A stretch of DNA of 64,000 nucleotides from Juglans regia (GCF_001411555.2 NC_049916.1:28414558-28478557); one strand, 5' to 3'. Shown: positions 24,901 through 39,155, counted from the stretch's first letter. Translations and numbers: made by a program. The notes: a model not told the origin generated them from the sequence alone.

Positions 24901-26174
24901 TCCTTAACTCAGTTGAACCAACTCCAGAAGCAAGTACATGAAATCTCTTCAGTTGACCATCCCGAACCTTCTCATTCCAACGACCCCGAACTCTAGGCCA
25001 TCACCAGGAAACCTGTCACACGCCGTCAGTATATCTACAAGGAAGGATGGACTGAAGTCTTTGTGGTCTTTGGTTTGGGGCAATAAAGAATTAGAGGGTT
25101 GGGCTCAACGGCTTCTATGGGCTTGGATAGCTAATGTCTTTTGCTTAGTTTTATTGTATTTCTTAATATGGGCTAGGGTTGTGTTAGTTAAACCCAATTG
25201 CTTATATTCTCACTTAGGTTTTACATTGCGAAGTAGCCAGGACTATTTGGGATGCGGTGTTTAACAAAGTAGATTTAGCGTGGGTTATGCCAGAAACTGT
25301 GGTGGATGCTTTGGCCTGTTGGACCTCAATTGGAGGTGCGAGACAGATTAAAGAGGTTTGGAAGATGATTCCAAACTGTATTTGGTGGTGCTTATGGCAG
25401 GAGCGCAATGAGAGGATTTTTGAAGACAAAGAGAGATCAATAGCGGAGCTAAAATTGTTATTTTTTAGGACCCTATGTACTTGGGCTAATGCTGTGGTCT
25501 TTAATGGCATGGAATTTCATGAGTTTTTAGTTTCTAATGCTCCCACCTAATTAGGATGTGAGCATTAGAACATTTGTTTGTAATTGACATTTGGTTGGAT
25601 GAATATATACTTATTTTACTTATCAAAAAAAAAATATATTCTCACTTAGGTTTAATTGCTGTTAGTTTGGACTTAAAAGGCCCATGGCCTTTTCTTGGCT
25701 TTCTGTAAGGTCTTCATGGGAGTATATATATACTCAACTGGATAGTGTAAGAAATTAATCTGGAATGATACAGAAACTTCTTGTATTTTTCTCATTTTCT
25801 CTTATTTTCCCTCTCATTTTCTTGGAGGAGCTCCCCTAGAAAGAGAAAATCAGTGTCTTACTATTTTAATTTGAGGTGTTAGGTAGATCGGCATGGTTAC
25901 AAACCTCCACGAAGTCAATTATAGCATAACCGTAAAGAACAATATGAAAAAAGGCAATCAAATTCGCGACCAATTTGTATGATTAGTAGCTAACAATTCG
26001 AAGAGAAAATAAATCATGACTATGCAGATAGCATCCATGCTTTCAGATTCAAAAGGCTACTAACTTCATAATCAGCTCTGTCTCGCCAGAGAATCCAAAA
26101 AAAAAGACATATGAATAGCAGGAAATGCAAGTAGAAGATAGAGGAAGACACAAAATTGAACTCACCAGAGCCAT
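21981..26174 (-). CDS. Elongation factor 1B gamma (eEF1B-gamma)
   Basis: Gamma subunit of the eEF1B complex, which recycles eEF1A-GDP during translation elongation in the cytosol. Seven exons (descending): 26174-26166 (codons M-A-L only), 23769-23620, 23535-23475, 23376-23324, 23247-23146, 22971-22455, 22360-21981; they join to 423 aa, a usual length. Residues 1-80 are the GST N-terminal fold (LHTGNRNKNAYKALIAAEY, then GKVPVLETPDG). The GST C-terminal fold reaches about 200. A Lys/Pro/Glu-rich linker follows at about 215-262. The conserved EF1G domain starts near NPLDLLPPSKMILDDWKRLY and ends DAKCFK. Intron 1 is about 2.4 kb and holds a LINE. The 5' leader has a GA microsatellite (26297-26322) and, on the coding strand, an AAAACCCTAA telo-box (26381-26390) typical of translation genes. 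Confidence 0.95.
24490..24795. mobile_element. AT-rich MITE copy in eEF1B-gamma intron 1
   Basis: It begins near GATGGTTTGAGTTGAG, has AAATATTGTTAGAATATAG inside, and ends GAGATGAGAATTTTGGGATG then AAACAAGCC. It has the same architecture as the copies at 38.2 and 42.4 kb. Limits are approximate. Confidence 0.5.
25222..25634 (+). mobile_element. 5'-truncated LINE, recent-looking, in eEF1B-gamma intron 1
   Basis: The body opens inside ORF2 and keeps an open frame to about 25550: HCEVARTIWDAVFNK, then WWCLWQERNERIFEDKERS and GMEFHEFLVSNAPT. This is the C-terminus after the zinc-binding (zf-RVT) region of plant L1-type LINEs. A short 3' UTR and poly(A) follow. A perfect 19-bp target-site duplication, TATATTCTCACTTAGGTTT, lies at 25203-25221 and 25635-25653. 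It is antisense to the host gene. Confidence 0.9.
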
Positions 26175-26296
26175 GGCTTCACGGAAAAACGTTTCCCCAC
26201 CGATCTCGGATCTGATAAAAAGAATACAAAACTGAATCCTTGAAATAGCTAACGGTGTGAAACGACGCGATTGATTAAAAAGGAAAACATTCCCCT

Positions 26297-26327
<31 letters not shown>

Positions 26328-26499
26328 GAGAGAGAACGTTATTCCGAGAGCAACAGGAAGGGTGAAATTGACAAACAAAGTTAGGGTTTTTGTAGGGCGG
26401 AAATAAATTAACACCGAAAATGAAAATGAGTAGGCATCGTTTCGGGTCGGAAGCTCCCGACAAGGGGAAAAAAAAAAAAAAAAAATCTATTCCTAACAA

Positions 26500-27278
26500 C
26501 AGCTAATCGCATCTGTTAATTCATAAAGTATATATATTTTATTTGGATTTTACTAGATACAAGCGAGTTTGTGCACTATATCACATACCGATAATTTTTT
26601 TTATTTAAAAAAAATGAAAAAAAAAATTTTGAGAGAAGAAGAAAATCTCCTATATCATAAAAATTATTTTCATCTTTAATTCACATCGTTTCGTTAAACA
26701 TATATATTACATATCAATATTGGTGCACGAATTGATGTACAAACTTGCTTGTAATAAGAATTTTTCATTTTATTTTATTTCATAACATGCTGTTGCAATT
26801 AGAATAAAAAGGTGAGAAATAATTTAATTATAAAAATAAATTTATAAATTGACATGATTTATTATAATAAATTAAATTATAAAATTAATTTTATTATATA
26901 ATAGATTTAATAAATTACATAAAATGACATTAATTTATAAATTTATTTTTATATAATATATTTATGTCTGTCTCAGAAAACACAATTCACATGTCCTATT
27001 AACAAAATGAACATCACAGAATTTTCCTGAATATTGAAAAAAACAAAAAAGAAAAAAACTCGAGTTCATGTGCACTTTTCTCATTCACTAGTCCTCTTTA
27101 AATTTAATTGAAAAATAAAAAGAATATGCTTTTATTTATTTATTTATTATTGACTAGTACCAGAAAGGCAAGCTCGCAAAGACTAGACAGTTCTAAGGCA
27201 AAATTTTATGCAATTTATTTTGGTGAATAGAGTAGTATTTCTAGGCTTTTAACAACTTCATTGTACACTTCACATATT
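26500..27278. other. AT-rich spacer upstream of eEF1B-gamma
   Basis: AT-rich sequence with poly(A)/poly(T) runs and TTTA repeats at about 27130-27150. No gene or recognisable element seen up to the LINE duplication at 27279. Confidence 0.5.
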
Positions 27279-27286
27279 TTGTGCAA

Positions 27287-28329
27287 TTTTTTTTTTTTTT
27301 GATAAGTAAAATAAAAATTTATTAAAACACCAAGTGACAAAATACAGAAAAAATATCTTAATTATGTAGGCACATTAGAAATTAAGAAATCATGAAAGTC
27401 CATACCATTAAAGTCTATGGCAATGGCCCAAGTACAAAGAGTCTTAAAGAAAAACAGTTTTAGCTCCTCCAAATATCTCTGTCTTCAAATGTCCTCTCAT
27501 TGCGCTCCTGCCATAGACACCATATAATACATATATGAATCATCTTCCAAATTGCTTTGATCTGTCTCACCCCACAGATCGAAGTCCAACAAACCAATAC
27601 ATCTAGAACTGTTTCCGACATAACCCACATTAACTCCATTTTTTTAAACACTTTGTCCCAAAAGAGTCATGGCTATCTCACAGTGTAAAAGTAAATGATT
27701 TACCGACTCACCCCCGCTTTGACACATACAACACCAGTCTGCAATAATTATCCTCCTATTTCTTAGATTATCCATAGTGAGAATCTTGCCCAGTGATGTT
27801 GCCCACACAAAGAAATAAGCTTTGGGAGGAGCCTTATGACGCCAAAGTTTTCTCCAAGAAAACTGTATCTCTAGAACTTGTGTGAGAACCTTATAGAAAG
27901 AACGAACAGAAAACACCAATTTCCTTGCAGGACACCACCACAACCCATCTTCCTACTGGATGTTTGGACGAACAGAATATAGGAGGCTATAAAAATCAAC
28001 AAAACTCTCCATCTCCCAATCATGTGCCGCTCGGTTGAAATTGATGTTCCAATGAATGTTTCTACCTAAGACTTTCATAACCTCCGCCACTATGGCATCT
28101 TTGGTACTTGCAATCAAGAAAAGAGACGGAAACATATATTATAGAACATTGTTACTACACCAAACATCCTTCCAAAATCTGATTTTGGAGCCTGTCCCTA
28201 ATTAAAATCTAGTGTGACGATAGAAGACCTCCCATCTTCTTCTAATATGTTTCCATAGCTCCATTCCAGATGCTTATCTAACTTCTCTAGTACACCACCC
28301 CTCCTCTAACTTGACGATGGAAACAGATC
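27287..28329 (-). mobile_element. 5'-truncated LINE
   Basis: Its poly(T) is at the left (27287-27300). Reading the minus strand from right to left gives ORF2 C-terminal pieces: FPSLFLIASTKDAIVAEVM, HWNINFNRAAHDWEMESF, then the zinc-binding region with KAPPKAYFFVWATSLGKILT, WCCMCQSGGESVNHLLLHCE, and the terminal CLWQERNERTFEDRD. A stop and at least one frame break are present. Short flanking repeats TTGTGCAA occur at 27279-27286 and 28330-28337. It is closely related to the copies at 25.2 and 54.0 kb. Confidence 0.85.
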
Positions 28330-28826
28330 TTGTGCAAATTTTAATGATGATATTGATATGTTATTTTTTTAGAATAATTATATATGTTTTCTCATAGCAT
28401 TAGCCATGGTATTATCTATTGTCAATTTGTTAGGTACAGTATCCTCTCAATTTCCATATTGTAATAAATTTCTCTCTTTATATTTATGTTAAATTAAGGC
28501 ACCACAAATATTTATGTAATACTTTGCCAGATCGCTTGGAGATTTCCACCGAAACAATGTAAAAACATTTTTAAATTATTAAAGCACCTCCAAATCCAAG
28601 CAATAATCCAGGGGCCTTTTAGTCACATCGACCCCAACCTTCAATGGTAATTTGGGTATATAAGTGAAAACGAAACCATTTGATTTGTGCAAGACTTTAC
28701 GGTTCAAACTGCTGCTCCTACTGCTGTCTCTTCTAATTCTTATTCTTCCTCAGAGACCGATTCCTTTCGACTAGTCTGAAGTTCTTTGTCCCTTTTCTGA
28801 AGTTAGTTTTCTGGTACATATCTTGA

Positions 28827-31257
<2,431 letters not shown>

Positions 31258-31837
31258 GGATGGTTGTTACTTATATCTGTTCTCTTTTAGTTTTCCATGC
31301 TACCTTTTATTTTATTTTTTCCCTATCTTGATGGCGGTTGTTGCATCCATTGTCATTTGTTTTTATTTTTATTTTTTGGCTTTCAAAATATATTTTGAAC
31401 TACGTTCTGTTGTTGTTATCAAGACTCATTCGGATTTCCTAATGGATGCGCTTGATGAGGTGTATTACCGTTTCCAGTGCTTTTTGGGTGGATTATACTC
31501 CTATTCATTTGGAGGACAATTTGATTAACCGTACAATTGAGAGCAACTCCGACGACGAATCTCACGAGCACTAAAGTTTTGATTTCTTATAGAAAAATAA
31601 GGGTTTACCCTTCACCATTTTTATGAGAACTTGTGAACTGGAATCAGATTTAATTTTCGCCTTTGTCGTGGGTCAGCTATCGAAATTCCATTGTTAGAAA
31701 TTATTATTTTACCAAACACAAGGATTGAATTAAGCAGCCATATTTCACAGATTCTGATAGATCCATAAGAGTACAGTCAACAAAGTTTCAATGTCTTACA
31801 TATTTGTAACAGAAACTAAAATCTACGATGGCCATGC

Positions 31838-34800
31838 TTATCCACAACAGTTGCCGTTCTGCTGGATTGGCTGCCCCTTCATTTGAACAGTTCCTGTTGA
31901 CTTGTTTGCAGTTGGTTGGTTGCCCATTCTGTAAAAAAAAAAAAAAAAAAAAAAAATCAAGACATTAAGAGAAGATAACGACATTGTGTTCAATTTAATT
32001 ATATAAAGCTATCAGAAAATCGACAAAACTAGAAAAACTATTCAGAATGACTCTCCATTATCCACAGTATATAAATCTAAGAATCCTATACAGCAGTGGA
32101 AAATACATCACCATAAGATATTTGTAAAGACTGTTTCTCTATGACCTCAGTAGCAGTAATTTTATATCATTAAAAAAAAAAAAAAAAAATCTATGACGAT
32201 TTCCAAAGATCATCCTATTTTAGTGGAGGTCAGGAACTAAAAAGGCAATAACAAGATGGAGGGAACCAGAAACAATTAGGAAAGCTACAATATTCCACAG
32301 CTTGTAAAAACCTCCCTATCTGACAACAAGAGTTTCACACATCCATGACATTTCCTTTCAGGGTTGTTTGTAGTTAATTTGCCAGCCAGATATTTACCAG
32401 CATGCTTTAAATTAATATTTTAAAGTGGGAGTTAAATAAGAAACAAAGAGGGAGGTTTCATGTTTCTGATTTTGCATTAGCTGGTAAAAAAGTAATAAAT
32501 CTGGAATAAGGGAAGCAGGAAAAAGTTGATCCTGGTTTTACTTCTTCTTGATCTCGCCAGCCATGGTCAAGAAAGCTTGTTCCACATTGATAGAGTCTTT
32601 AGCACTTGTCTCAAGGAAAGGGATCCCAAGCTCATCTGCAAATGCCTGCAGTTCATTTAGCCACAGGGTAGAATGAAGTTAAACCTGACTAAGTAACAAG
32701 GAATCTTTTTTTTTTTTTTTTTTTGGGGAAGAGAGAGAAAAAAGCCCTTGATTTGGCGTGCTCTTTAAACGTAATATATTTTGTTTATTTGCCATCTGCC
32801 AATACATTGCATTATGTAGACCAATTTGCAAATAATTTCTAGTTAGAACTCAAAGCACAAAGATCAGATTTCAAAACCTATGTAAGTGTAGACCAATACA
32901 ATTATTATTTTGTATTGTATATGACCAGACAAGTACAACAGGGAAGCTTCAACCTCAAAAGGGACAAAACTGAGCCACTAATAAGAAATCAATGTGGATG
33001 GATGATAAAAATAAAAGAACATCGAAGAAGAGAACGTGACATATTAAGAGCCCAACATATAAACTGCAAGATGAAATTAAGTTTGTTTGTTGTTTTCAGA
33101 TCTTCTGAAAAAGATATTTGTACCCTTTCAACATGCCTAATACATGGAAAATACATTGTAAAATACACACATATGATCTGTCACATTGAGGGCAAATAAA
33201 AACAATGACATATGACCTATGGGATATGTTTCGTGCATTTTTCTGCAAAAACTCAACTTGCTTATAAATTAACCAAGACTTTCTGTTTGGTAAGCTGAAA
33301 CTGAGCATAAAACAATGCAGTCGATACTTTTTTGAAGTAATAATGAATTACGGCAACTATCGTAATCTATACCTTTGCTGTTTGTGTGTCCACGACCTTG
33401 TTCTCGACCAAATCACACTTATTCCCAACTAGAAGCTTGCACACACTGTCATTTGCATATCTATCGATTTCATTCAACCACTGCTTGACATTATTGAAAC
33501 TTTCCATCTCGGTAACATCATAGACAATCTGTTGCAGCCCGCACATGTGAGAATTAGCAGTCAAGTACATAATAACAGTAATTAGAAAGGAAAACTAAGT
33601 TAACCAAATAAACCATTTCATGCTACTTCTCAAATCAGGATACTGAAGTGCCCTTAATGGTGCTAAGTTTGAAACTATTGAAAAATAAAGGCTCACAATA
33701 TAGCCTCAACTCGACTTCTCTTAAAGTTTACTGTCCTTTAACCGAAAATATTATGGAAAATGTCCAAGTTCACGAAATTCTTTGCTCTAGGGTACTGGAA
33801 AAAATGAAATAAGAGTGCCAGTGAAGAGTCAGCAAGATGTGCAGAAACAAGCATGATATTAACAGAACATGAGAAATGCTAAAAGATGAATGATCACATA
33901 GTCAGCAGTCAAAAAAATATTAATAAACATACTCCACTCAATTCAACTCAACAAGTCTTAATCCCAACCACTTGGCCATAGGGCCATGTATAAGACATGA
34001 CAAAGATTTTTTGCTGGCTGCCTGGCTATCAACCTACCACAACACTCCTCTATCTGGGCTTAGGAAATGATGGGAAAAAAGGGGTCTTGACACTATAATA
34101 TGACATAGGTGGAGCTAAAATCAAACGGTCATTTGCAAACATATATGCATATATATATATAGGTAAACGATTATATTATATTAATACGAATAGGCATAGC
34201 CCAAGTACACAAGGGGTATACAAGAGATAACACCTATTTAGGAAGAAGAAATAGAAATAAGAAAATCATGAAAATCGAGGCCATTGAAATCTACATCTTT
34301 GGCCCAAAAAACCAAATATGCATATATATATATATATATATATATAATATGTAACAAGAGCAAGGAGCACATATGATATTAATGTACAAGATTGAAATTT
34401 TCTTTAAAGCGCCAAGTACTGTACATCAATGACTCATCAATTATAGTTACTTATCCAACCTCTGTGAGCTAAAAAAATCTAATGCTTTCCATCATGAAAC
34501 TTATAGCCACCTGGAATGATGAATTGGCAGTCCCACCCATTTTACTATAGAAAGAATGTACTGAACATAAAGTATCTTATCCAAGAAGGGGAAAAATGCC
34601 TTACAATTATTCCATGTGCTCCTCGGTAGTAACTGCTTGTTATAGTCCTGAACCGCTCCTGTCCAGCAGTGTCCCACTAAAAGTACAAGAAAAGAAATAT
34701 ATTAATTATTATGCAGAACGAAGTTTAAGCTCCATAGACACCATACAATGATGCATGGCTCTTGTTCTGTAATCCTTGAATTACCCTTAACATACAAAAG

Positions 34801-35721
34801 TCAGCCTACTAGTGAACCAAAAAGGGGAGGTATAGTTCTATAGAAGCTGATTGATTTTATCCTTATTGCTTGATCAAGGATAATACATTCATTCACTGAC
34901 ACAGAACTTACATAGTAGTAACTGCACCCACAAAAAATGTCCGCAGAATTGTTTTCCCCTTATTAAGTTGCCGAAATTGTTATCGCTGTACAAATTGGTA
35001 TACGAGAACAATTTGTAGAACGATTGGATTTATAAATTTCTATCAAAATAATTCTGCTTCGCTGCCTAACGATTGAATCAAATCAAAAGAATAACTGTCA
35101 AAAATAATAACAATGATAAGAATTTCAACTCACAATCTGCAGCTTGATTGTCTTTCCATCCAGTTCCACAGTTCTGATTTTCTGTCCATCACAACAAAAT
35201 ATTTAGTGCTGACCCACCCGTACGCAAAAACAATATGTACACACACTCACACAGAGAGAGAGAGAGAGAGAGGGACTTACAAAATCAACTCCGATAGTAC
35301 TTATGTAGCTGTCAACATAGGAATCGTCCTAAAAATGAACAACAGAATTTAAACGTATAATCTTGGGGCACTAATGATCTTGAAACCAAATACTTTTTTG
35401 TAAATTTTCTTCATTTTTGTCCAAATAATTGAAGTTAACCTAAAATAAAAGGGGAAAATAATAACTTACAAAAATATGGAAAAGGAAAAATAGCAAGTAC
35501 AAAAGAGTCAACTAACCGCGAATCTGAGGAGCAAACAGGATTTTCCGACGGAGGAGTCCCCGATTAGCAAAAGCTTGAACAAATAATCGCTGAGAAAAAA
35601 GAAAAAGAAGAAGAAAAAAAAACCAAGGAATTAAATTAGTATTTGGAATGCAGGTGGAGCGGGATCGAAGAGAAAGTGGGGGGGGAGAGAAGGAAAATTG
35701 GACATACTAGTCGTTGCTCAT
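31838..35721 (-). CDS. RABD1: RABD1-type Rab1 small GTPase
   Basis: Rab1/Ypt1-class GTPase acting in ER-to-Golgi transport. Eight coding exons (descending): 35721-35708, 35589-35517, 35328-35281, 35181-35134, 34676-34605, 33528-33373, 32645-32542, 31928-31838; they join to 201 aa. Motifs: GDSSVGKS (15-22), switch [21 protein letters not shown] (62-68), NKCD (121-124), ETSAK (149-153). The [20 protein letters not shown] start and the EIKKKMGNQ...MKGQPIQQ tail fit RABD1 rather than RABD2. The first coding exon is only 14 nt. Reading through the end of exon 7 meets a TAA directly, but a GT there splices to 31928 and restores the usual tail. The protein ends NCCG, a two-cysteine prenylation end one residue shorter than the CCGQ I recall for this group. 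A GA microsatellite lies in an intron at 35252-35272. Confidence 0.93.
34160..34322 (-). mobile_element. LINE 3' end fragment in RABD1 intron
   Basis: The reverse complement carries the shared LINE tail (GGGCTATGCCTATTCG, TATACCCCTTGTG) and, at the right, CATGATTTTCTTATTTC from the end of ORF2. AT-repeat sequence with ATATGCATATAT flanks both sides and may hide the target-site duplication. Confidence 0.6.
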
Positions 35722-36960
35722 GATGATTGTTTGTTGGGTTGGGGATGGAAACGGCAAATGGAAAATTCTCTGGGCTCCCTGTCTCTCTCTCCCTCTCGAA
35801 TAACAGCTCCCTGTCTCTTTGACAAAAGGGTAGGGCGAATAAATAAATAAAATGAAGAAAGATAAAAACAATGCGAGAAGTGGTTTGGACGTGCAAGGTT
35901 GCGTGCGTCCAAATTTCTCAAAGCAACTACGGATTACGTTACAACTTTCATTACACGAAGCAATCTACGTACGTGATAAAAAAATATAAATAAAAATACA
36001 ATGAAACTTAATTTATTACAAAGATTCAAAAAATAAATACTTAATGTATATTATAATAATATTAAAATCTTACTACACATGCATACAATATTAGACGTAA
36101 TAATTCTGTTTTATCAATATTTTTTTAGCTTAAGTTTTAAATTTCGAATTTTAAAATTTTTATTATTTTCAATAACCGATACATTAGCATTAATGATTAT
36201 ATAAGTGAAATTGTAAATATAAATAATATTTTTTATAATATTATTATTTAAAAAAATAAAAAATAATAGACATATAATTATTTTTTTTAATGATATTTTA
36301 AATTAAATTCATTTTTATAAAATATGAATAACATAATTTTTATAAAAAAATTTAATTAAAAATATGATTATATAAAAAATTATTAAAAAAATTTGTCCAC
36401 GTATCATTAGTAGCCTGGCTCCAATAGAAACCAGCCACCAGTAAACACCTATGCTTCTTCTTCCTCTCTGCTTTTTCTTCTTCTGTTACGTGACTCTTAG
36501 TATTTATGCGCGTTGTCTGGAACTTAAAGCGCACGCCCTGTCTACGGCTCTACATCTAAAAGCGGTTGATACCACGCGCAGAGAGGCAAAAGTATACGTA
36601 ACAGTTAACACGTTGTTTCGTCTCCAAGAAAACCATACTCTCTCGCTGGCTTTTCCTCTCCTCCGTCAAAATCTGTTAGGGATCCAACAGCAAGAGTAAA
36701 CCCTAGAAGTGAAGATGAAGGATGAGAAGGAGAAAGTGAGAACTGGAGATGAGATCCTACGAACTGAAGTGAAGAGGAAGTCTTGAACTGGAAACGGCAT
36801 CTTTGCTAGATCAAGTAAAGCACAGCGTTTTGAAGTTAAATAAAACGGAGCTTTTGGGTTGAAGTCTCATGGGGTGTAATACGCACCGTTTTAATCAGTA
36901 GTTGAGGTCCGTAGAAAATTGTGCATTGTTAATAAAAATTCTTTTCATTAGTCACTATTT
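35722..36960. other. RABD1 5' flank and AT-rich spacer
   Basis: Holds the RABD1 leader/promoter (CT-rich, 35775-35830) and AT-rich sequence at 35960-36390. A gene-like island follows at about 36400-36790: CT-rich leader, telo-box-like AAACCCTAG at 36699-36707, then a short ATG frame at 36715-36786 encoding MKDEKEKVRTGDEILRTEVK before a stop. The frame is too short to identify. It may be a cut-off first exon. Confidence 0.35.
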
Positions 36961-36962
36961 AT

Positions 36963-37502
36963 TATAGTTGTTAAATTGTGTTAACGGGTCGTGTTCATAT
37001 CGTGTCAGGATATATATATTATACTATATGGGTCAACTCTAACCCGACCCGTTAAACTTATTGTGTCAAAATCTCAAACCCTAACACGATTCATTAACAT
37101 AACAGGTTATGTCGTATCAACCAGTTTTGACCCGTTTATGTAAATAGGATAAACAGATATGGAATTAACCTGTTTGACCTAATTAAATTTAGCATAATTT
37201 TATATAAATGTTAAAATTACAATATCTATAAAAGAATATAAAACTAACTACAAGTCCAAAATTACAATCCAAACAATAAAAGTATCAAAATTAAAATCCT
37301 AACAATTTTAGTTTTAGGTATAAAAGTATAATTGTAACTTTAAATTTCTTAACGGGTTGACCCGTTATCAACATGTTAAGCAATCGTGTCTTAACGGGTC
37401 AACCCGTTTTGACCCGAACCAGTTAAGGCTAAACCCTAACCCACTTTTATATTGTTGTGTTCGTGTTGGGTTAACAGGTCGTGTCACATATTGCCACTTC
37501 TA
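36963..37502. mobile_element. Non-autonomous hAT-like element, 540 bp
   Basis: The left end TATAGTTGTTAAATTGTG and the inverted right end TAGAAGTGGCAATATGTG share 11 of 18 positions. Subterminal GGGTCGTGTT, AACCCGTT and GACCCG words repeat near both ends. Flanks CTATTTAT (36955-36962) and CTATTTAC (37503-37510) give an 8-bp duplication with one mismatch, the size used by hAT elements. There is no coding capacity. Confidence 0.55.
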
Positions 37503-37651
37503 CTATTTACTATCCTACACCTTACATCCTATAAAAAATGAGTCCTTCTATATAGCATCCATTGTAGTGGTGCACACAATGCACACACTACGTGGATGCT
37601 TCTTATCCTTTCGTTTTTTTTTTTCTTGTGCAAAATGCACCAAACCCCCTC

Positions 37652-37852
37652 TCTTCCTCTCTCTCTCTCATCATCTCTCTCATCAGCTCTCTTTCTCCTC
37701 GACTCTCTCTCTCATCAGCTCTCTCTCTCATCTCGTCTCTCTCTCATCGTCTCTCTCTCATCAGATCTCTCTCATCCCTCATCTAGGCTCCTCTCTCTCT
37801 CATCTCGGCTCTCTCTCTCTCTTCGTTTCTCTCTCTCATCAGTTATCTCAAT
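37652..37852 (+). repeat. CT-rich degenerate minisatellite
   Basis: About 200 bp of imperfect units of the form TCTCTCTCATCAGC / TCTCTCTCATCTCGG. It produces long but meaningless serine/leucine open frames in several phases. Confidence 0.8.
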
Positions 37853-38195
37853 CCATTAATTTCGAATTTAGGAGATGTGTAGTCTAGATGATGTCATATA
37901 GTGTGCAAAAGTAACTACTCTCAAACAGTGGCTTCTCCCCATATTATTTCATAGAAAATACACTCATATCTTATAAAAAAGTTATAGGTGTAAGGTATGA
38001 AAGTGAATAGTAGCTGATGCATAACATTCATCTTATATTAATATTATTTTTATTTTAGTATGTCATGTCAGTTTATCATTTTAGGAAGTTAGTTACAGAA
38101 TTTGTAGTGTTTTGCATATATGGGGAAAAGGTGAGCAAAAAAAAAAAAAAGGAATCATATGGAAATTGTTTAATGGTCTAAATGTGTGGAGGTTT

Positions 38196-38645
38196 AGGAC
38201 TTGTTTGGAAAAAGTTTTCATTTCAAAATTCTTATTTCATCCCATCATATTTCTCTCCTAAACATTATTCAAATACAAATACTTTTAAACTAATCATTAT
38301 AATTTTTTCAAACTAATTATTACAAATTTCTCAAACTTATAAACAAAAAATAAAAAATAATTCAACTTTTTCAAAATTTTGAACAAAAATAATATTAAAA
38401 AATAATATTATAATAATATTTTAACTTTATAATATTTTTTATTGAATTTTTTATTTTATTTTTCCTAAAATCCCATCAGCAGGTTTGGAGAGTGATATGA
38501 AAATTTTTTATTTTAGATGAAAGTTTAAAATATTATTTTTTAATATTATTATTATTTTGGGATTTGAAAAAAAATGAATTGTTTATTACATTTTGTGTGA
38601 GAATTTAAAAAATTTATAATGATGAAATGATATGAGATGAGAATT
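38196..38645. mobile_element. Two abutting AT-rich MITE copies, opposite orientation
   Basis: The left part (38196-38470) reads ACTTGTTTGGAAAAAG and TTTCATCCCATCATATTTCT. The right part (38485-38645) reads GCAGGTTTGGAGAGTGATAT to GAAATGATATGAGATGAG. Both have the AATATTATTTTTTAATATTA core of the family. The boundary between them is approximate. Confidence 0.45.
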
Positions 38646-38945
38646 TTGTGTCTCAAGAATTAAGCTACCCGGCCTCCATTTTATCTACACCGCATGAAAT
38701 TCCTGTCATGTATTTTTTTTTTCTCAACTTATTCGAATTCCTTCCATTTTCCTTACACTTGCGAGGTTAAGTTGTTAGAGTGATCATTCTCTCATAATCA
38801 AGTTAGATTCTTCATCAATCTGTAATAGATAAAGATTCGTCTTTTAAATATTATTATTTTATTATCGTGAATTATAGAATATCGAAGATACAATTATTAA
38901 TTTTCATATTCAAATATTTAAGAGGGTGCTCTAGTTACATCATTG

Positions 38946-39155
38946 ACTGAAGACAACAAGCTGAAATGGTTGATATACGTGAATGAGCAATTTGATGGAC
39001 GGAAAGCAGAGTGCCTGAGGATTTTGGAAAGCAAATTTTACAACAAGACTCATTCTTTTACTCCAGATGGGGAGATACTGGAGGCAGAGGAATAGTTCTG
39101 TTGGTCAGGATGCAAATTTCAAGCAAACCCAAAAGCTTTGTATGCAAATCTCATA
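38946..39155 (+). pseudogene. Cytosolic leucyl-tRNA synthetase fragment
   Basis: The translation from 38946 reads ...LKWLIYVNEQFDGRKAECLR, then FTPDGEILEAEE and a stop. After a frame change it continues SSVGQDANFKQTQKLCM to about 39155. This order matches, from my knowledge of the family, the C-terminal part of plant/eukaryotic cytosolic leucyl-tRNA synthetase, where a WxxYVNEQFDGWKAECLRIL stretch is followed by an ANFKQ...KLCMPF stretch. Only about 70 codons remain, with a nonsense codon, a frameshift and no flanking exons. It is a dead fragment, probably from retroposition or duplication. Confidence 0.75.

Noticed and set aside
32542..32645. RABD1 ending at GEIKKK with a stop, as a truncated Rab
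   Set aside because: A GT donor overlaps the stop and the exon at 31928-31838 restores the standard tail with cysteines in frame.
37357..37887. Long serine/leucine-rich open frames over 37.4-37.9 kb
   Set aside because: They come from the CT minisatellite and from the end of the hAT-like element; three frames are open at once and none has protein-like composition.
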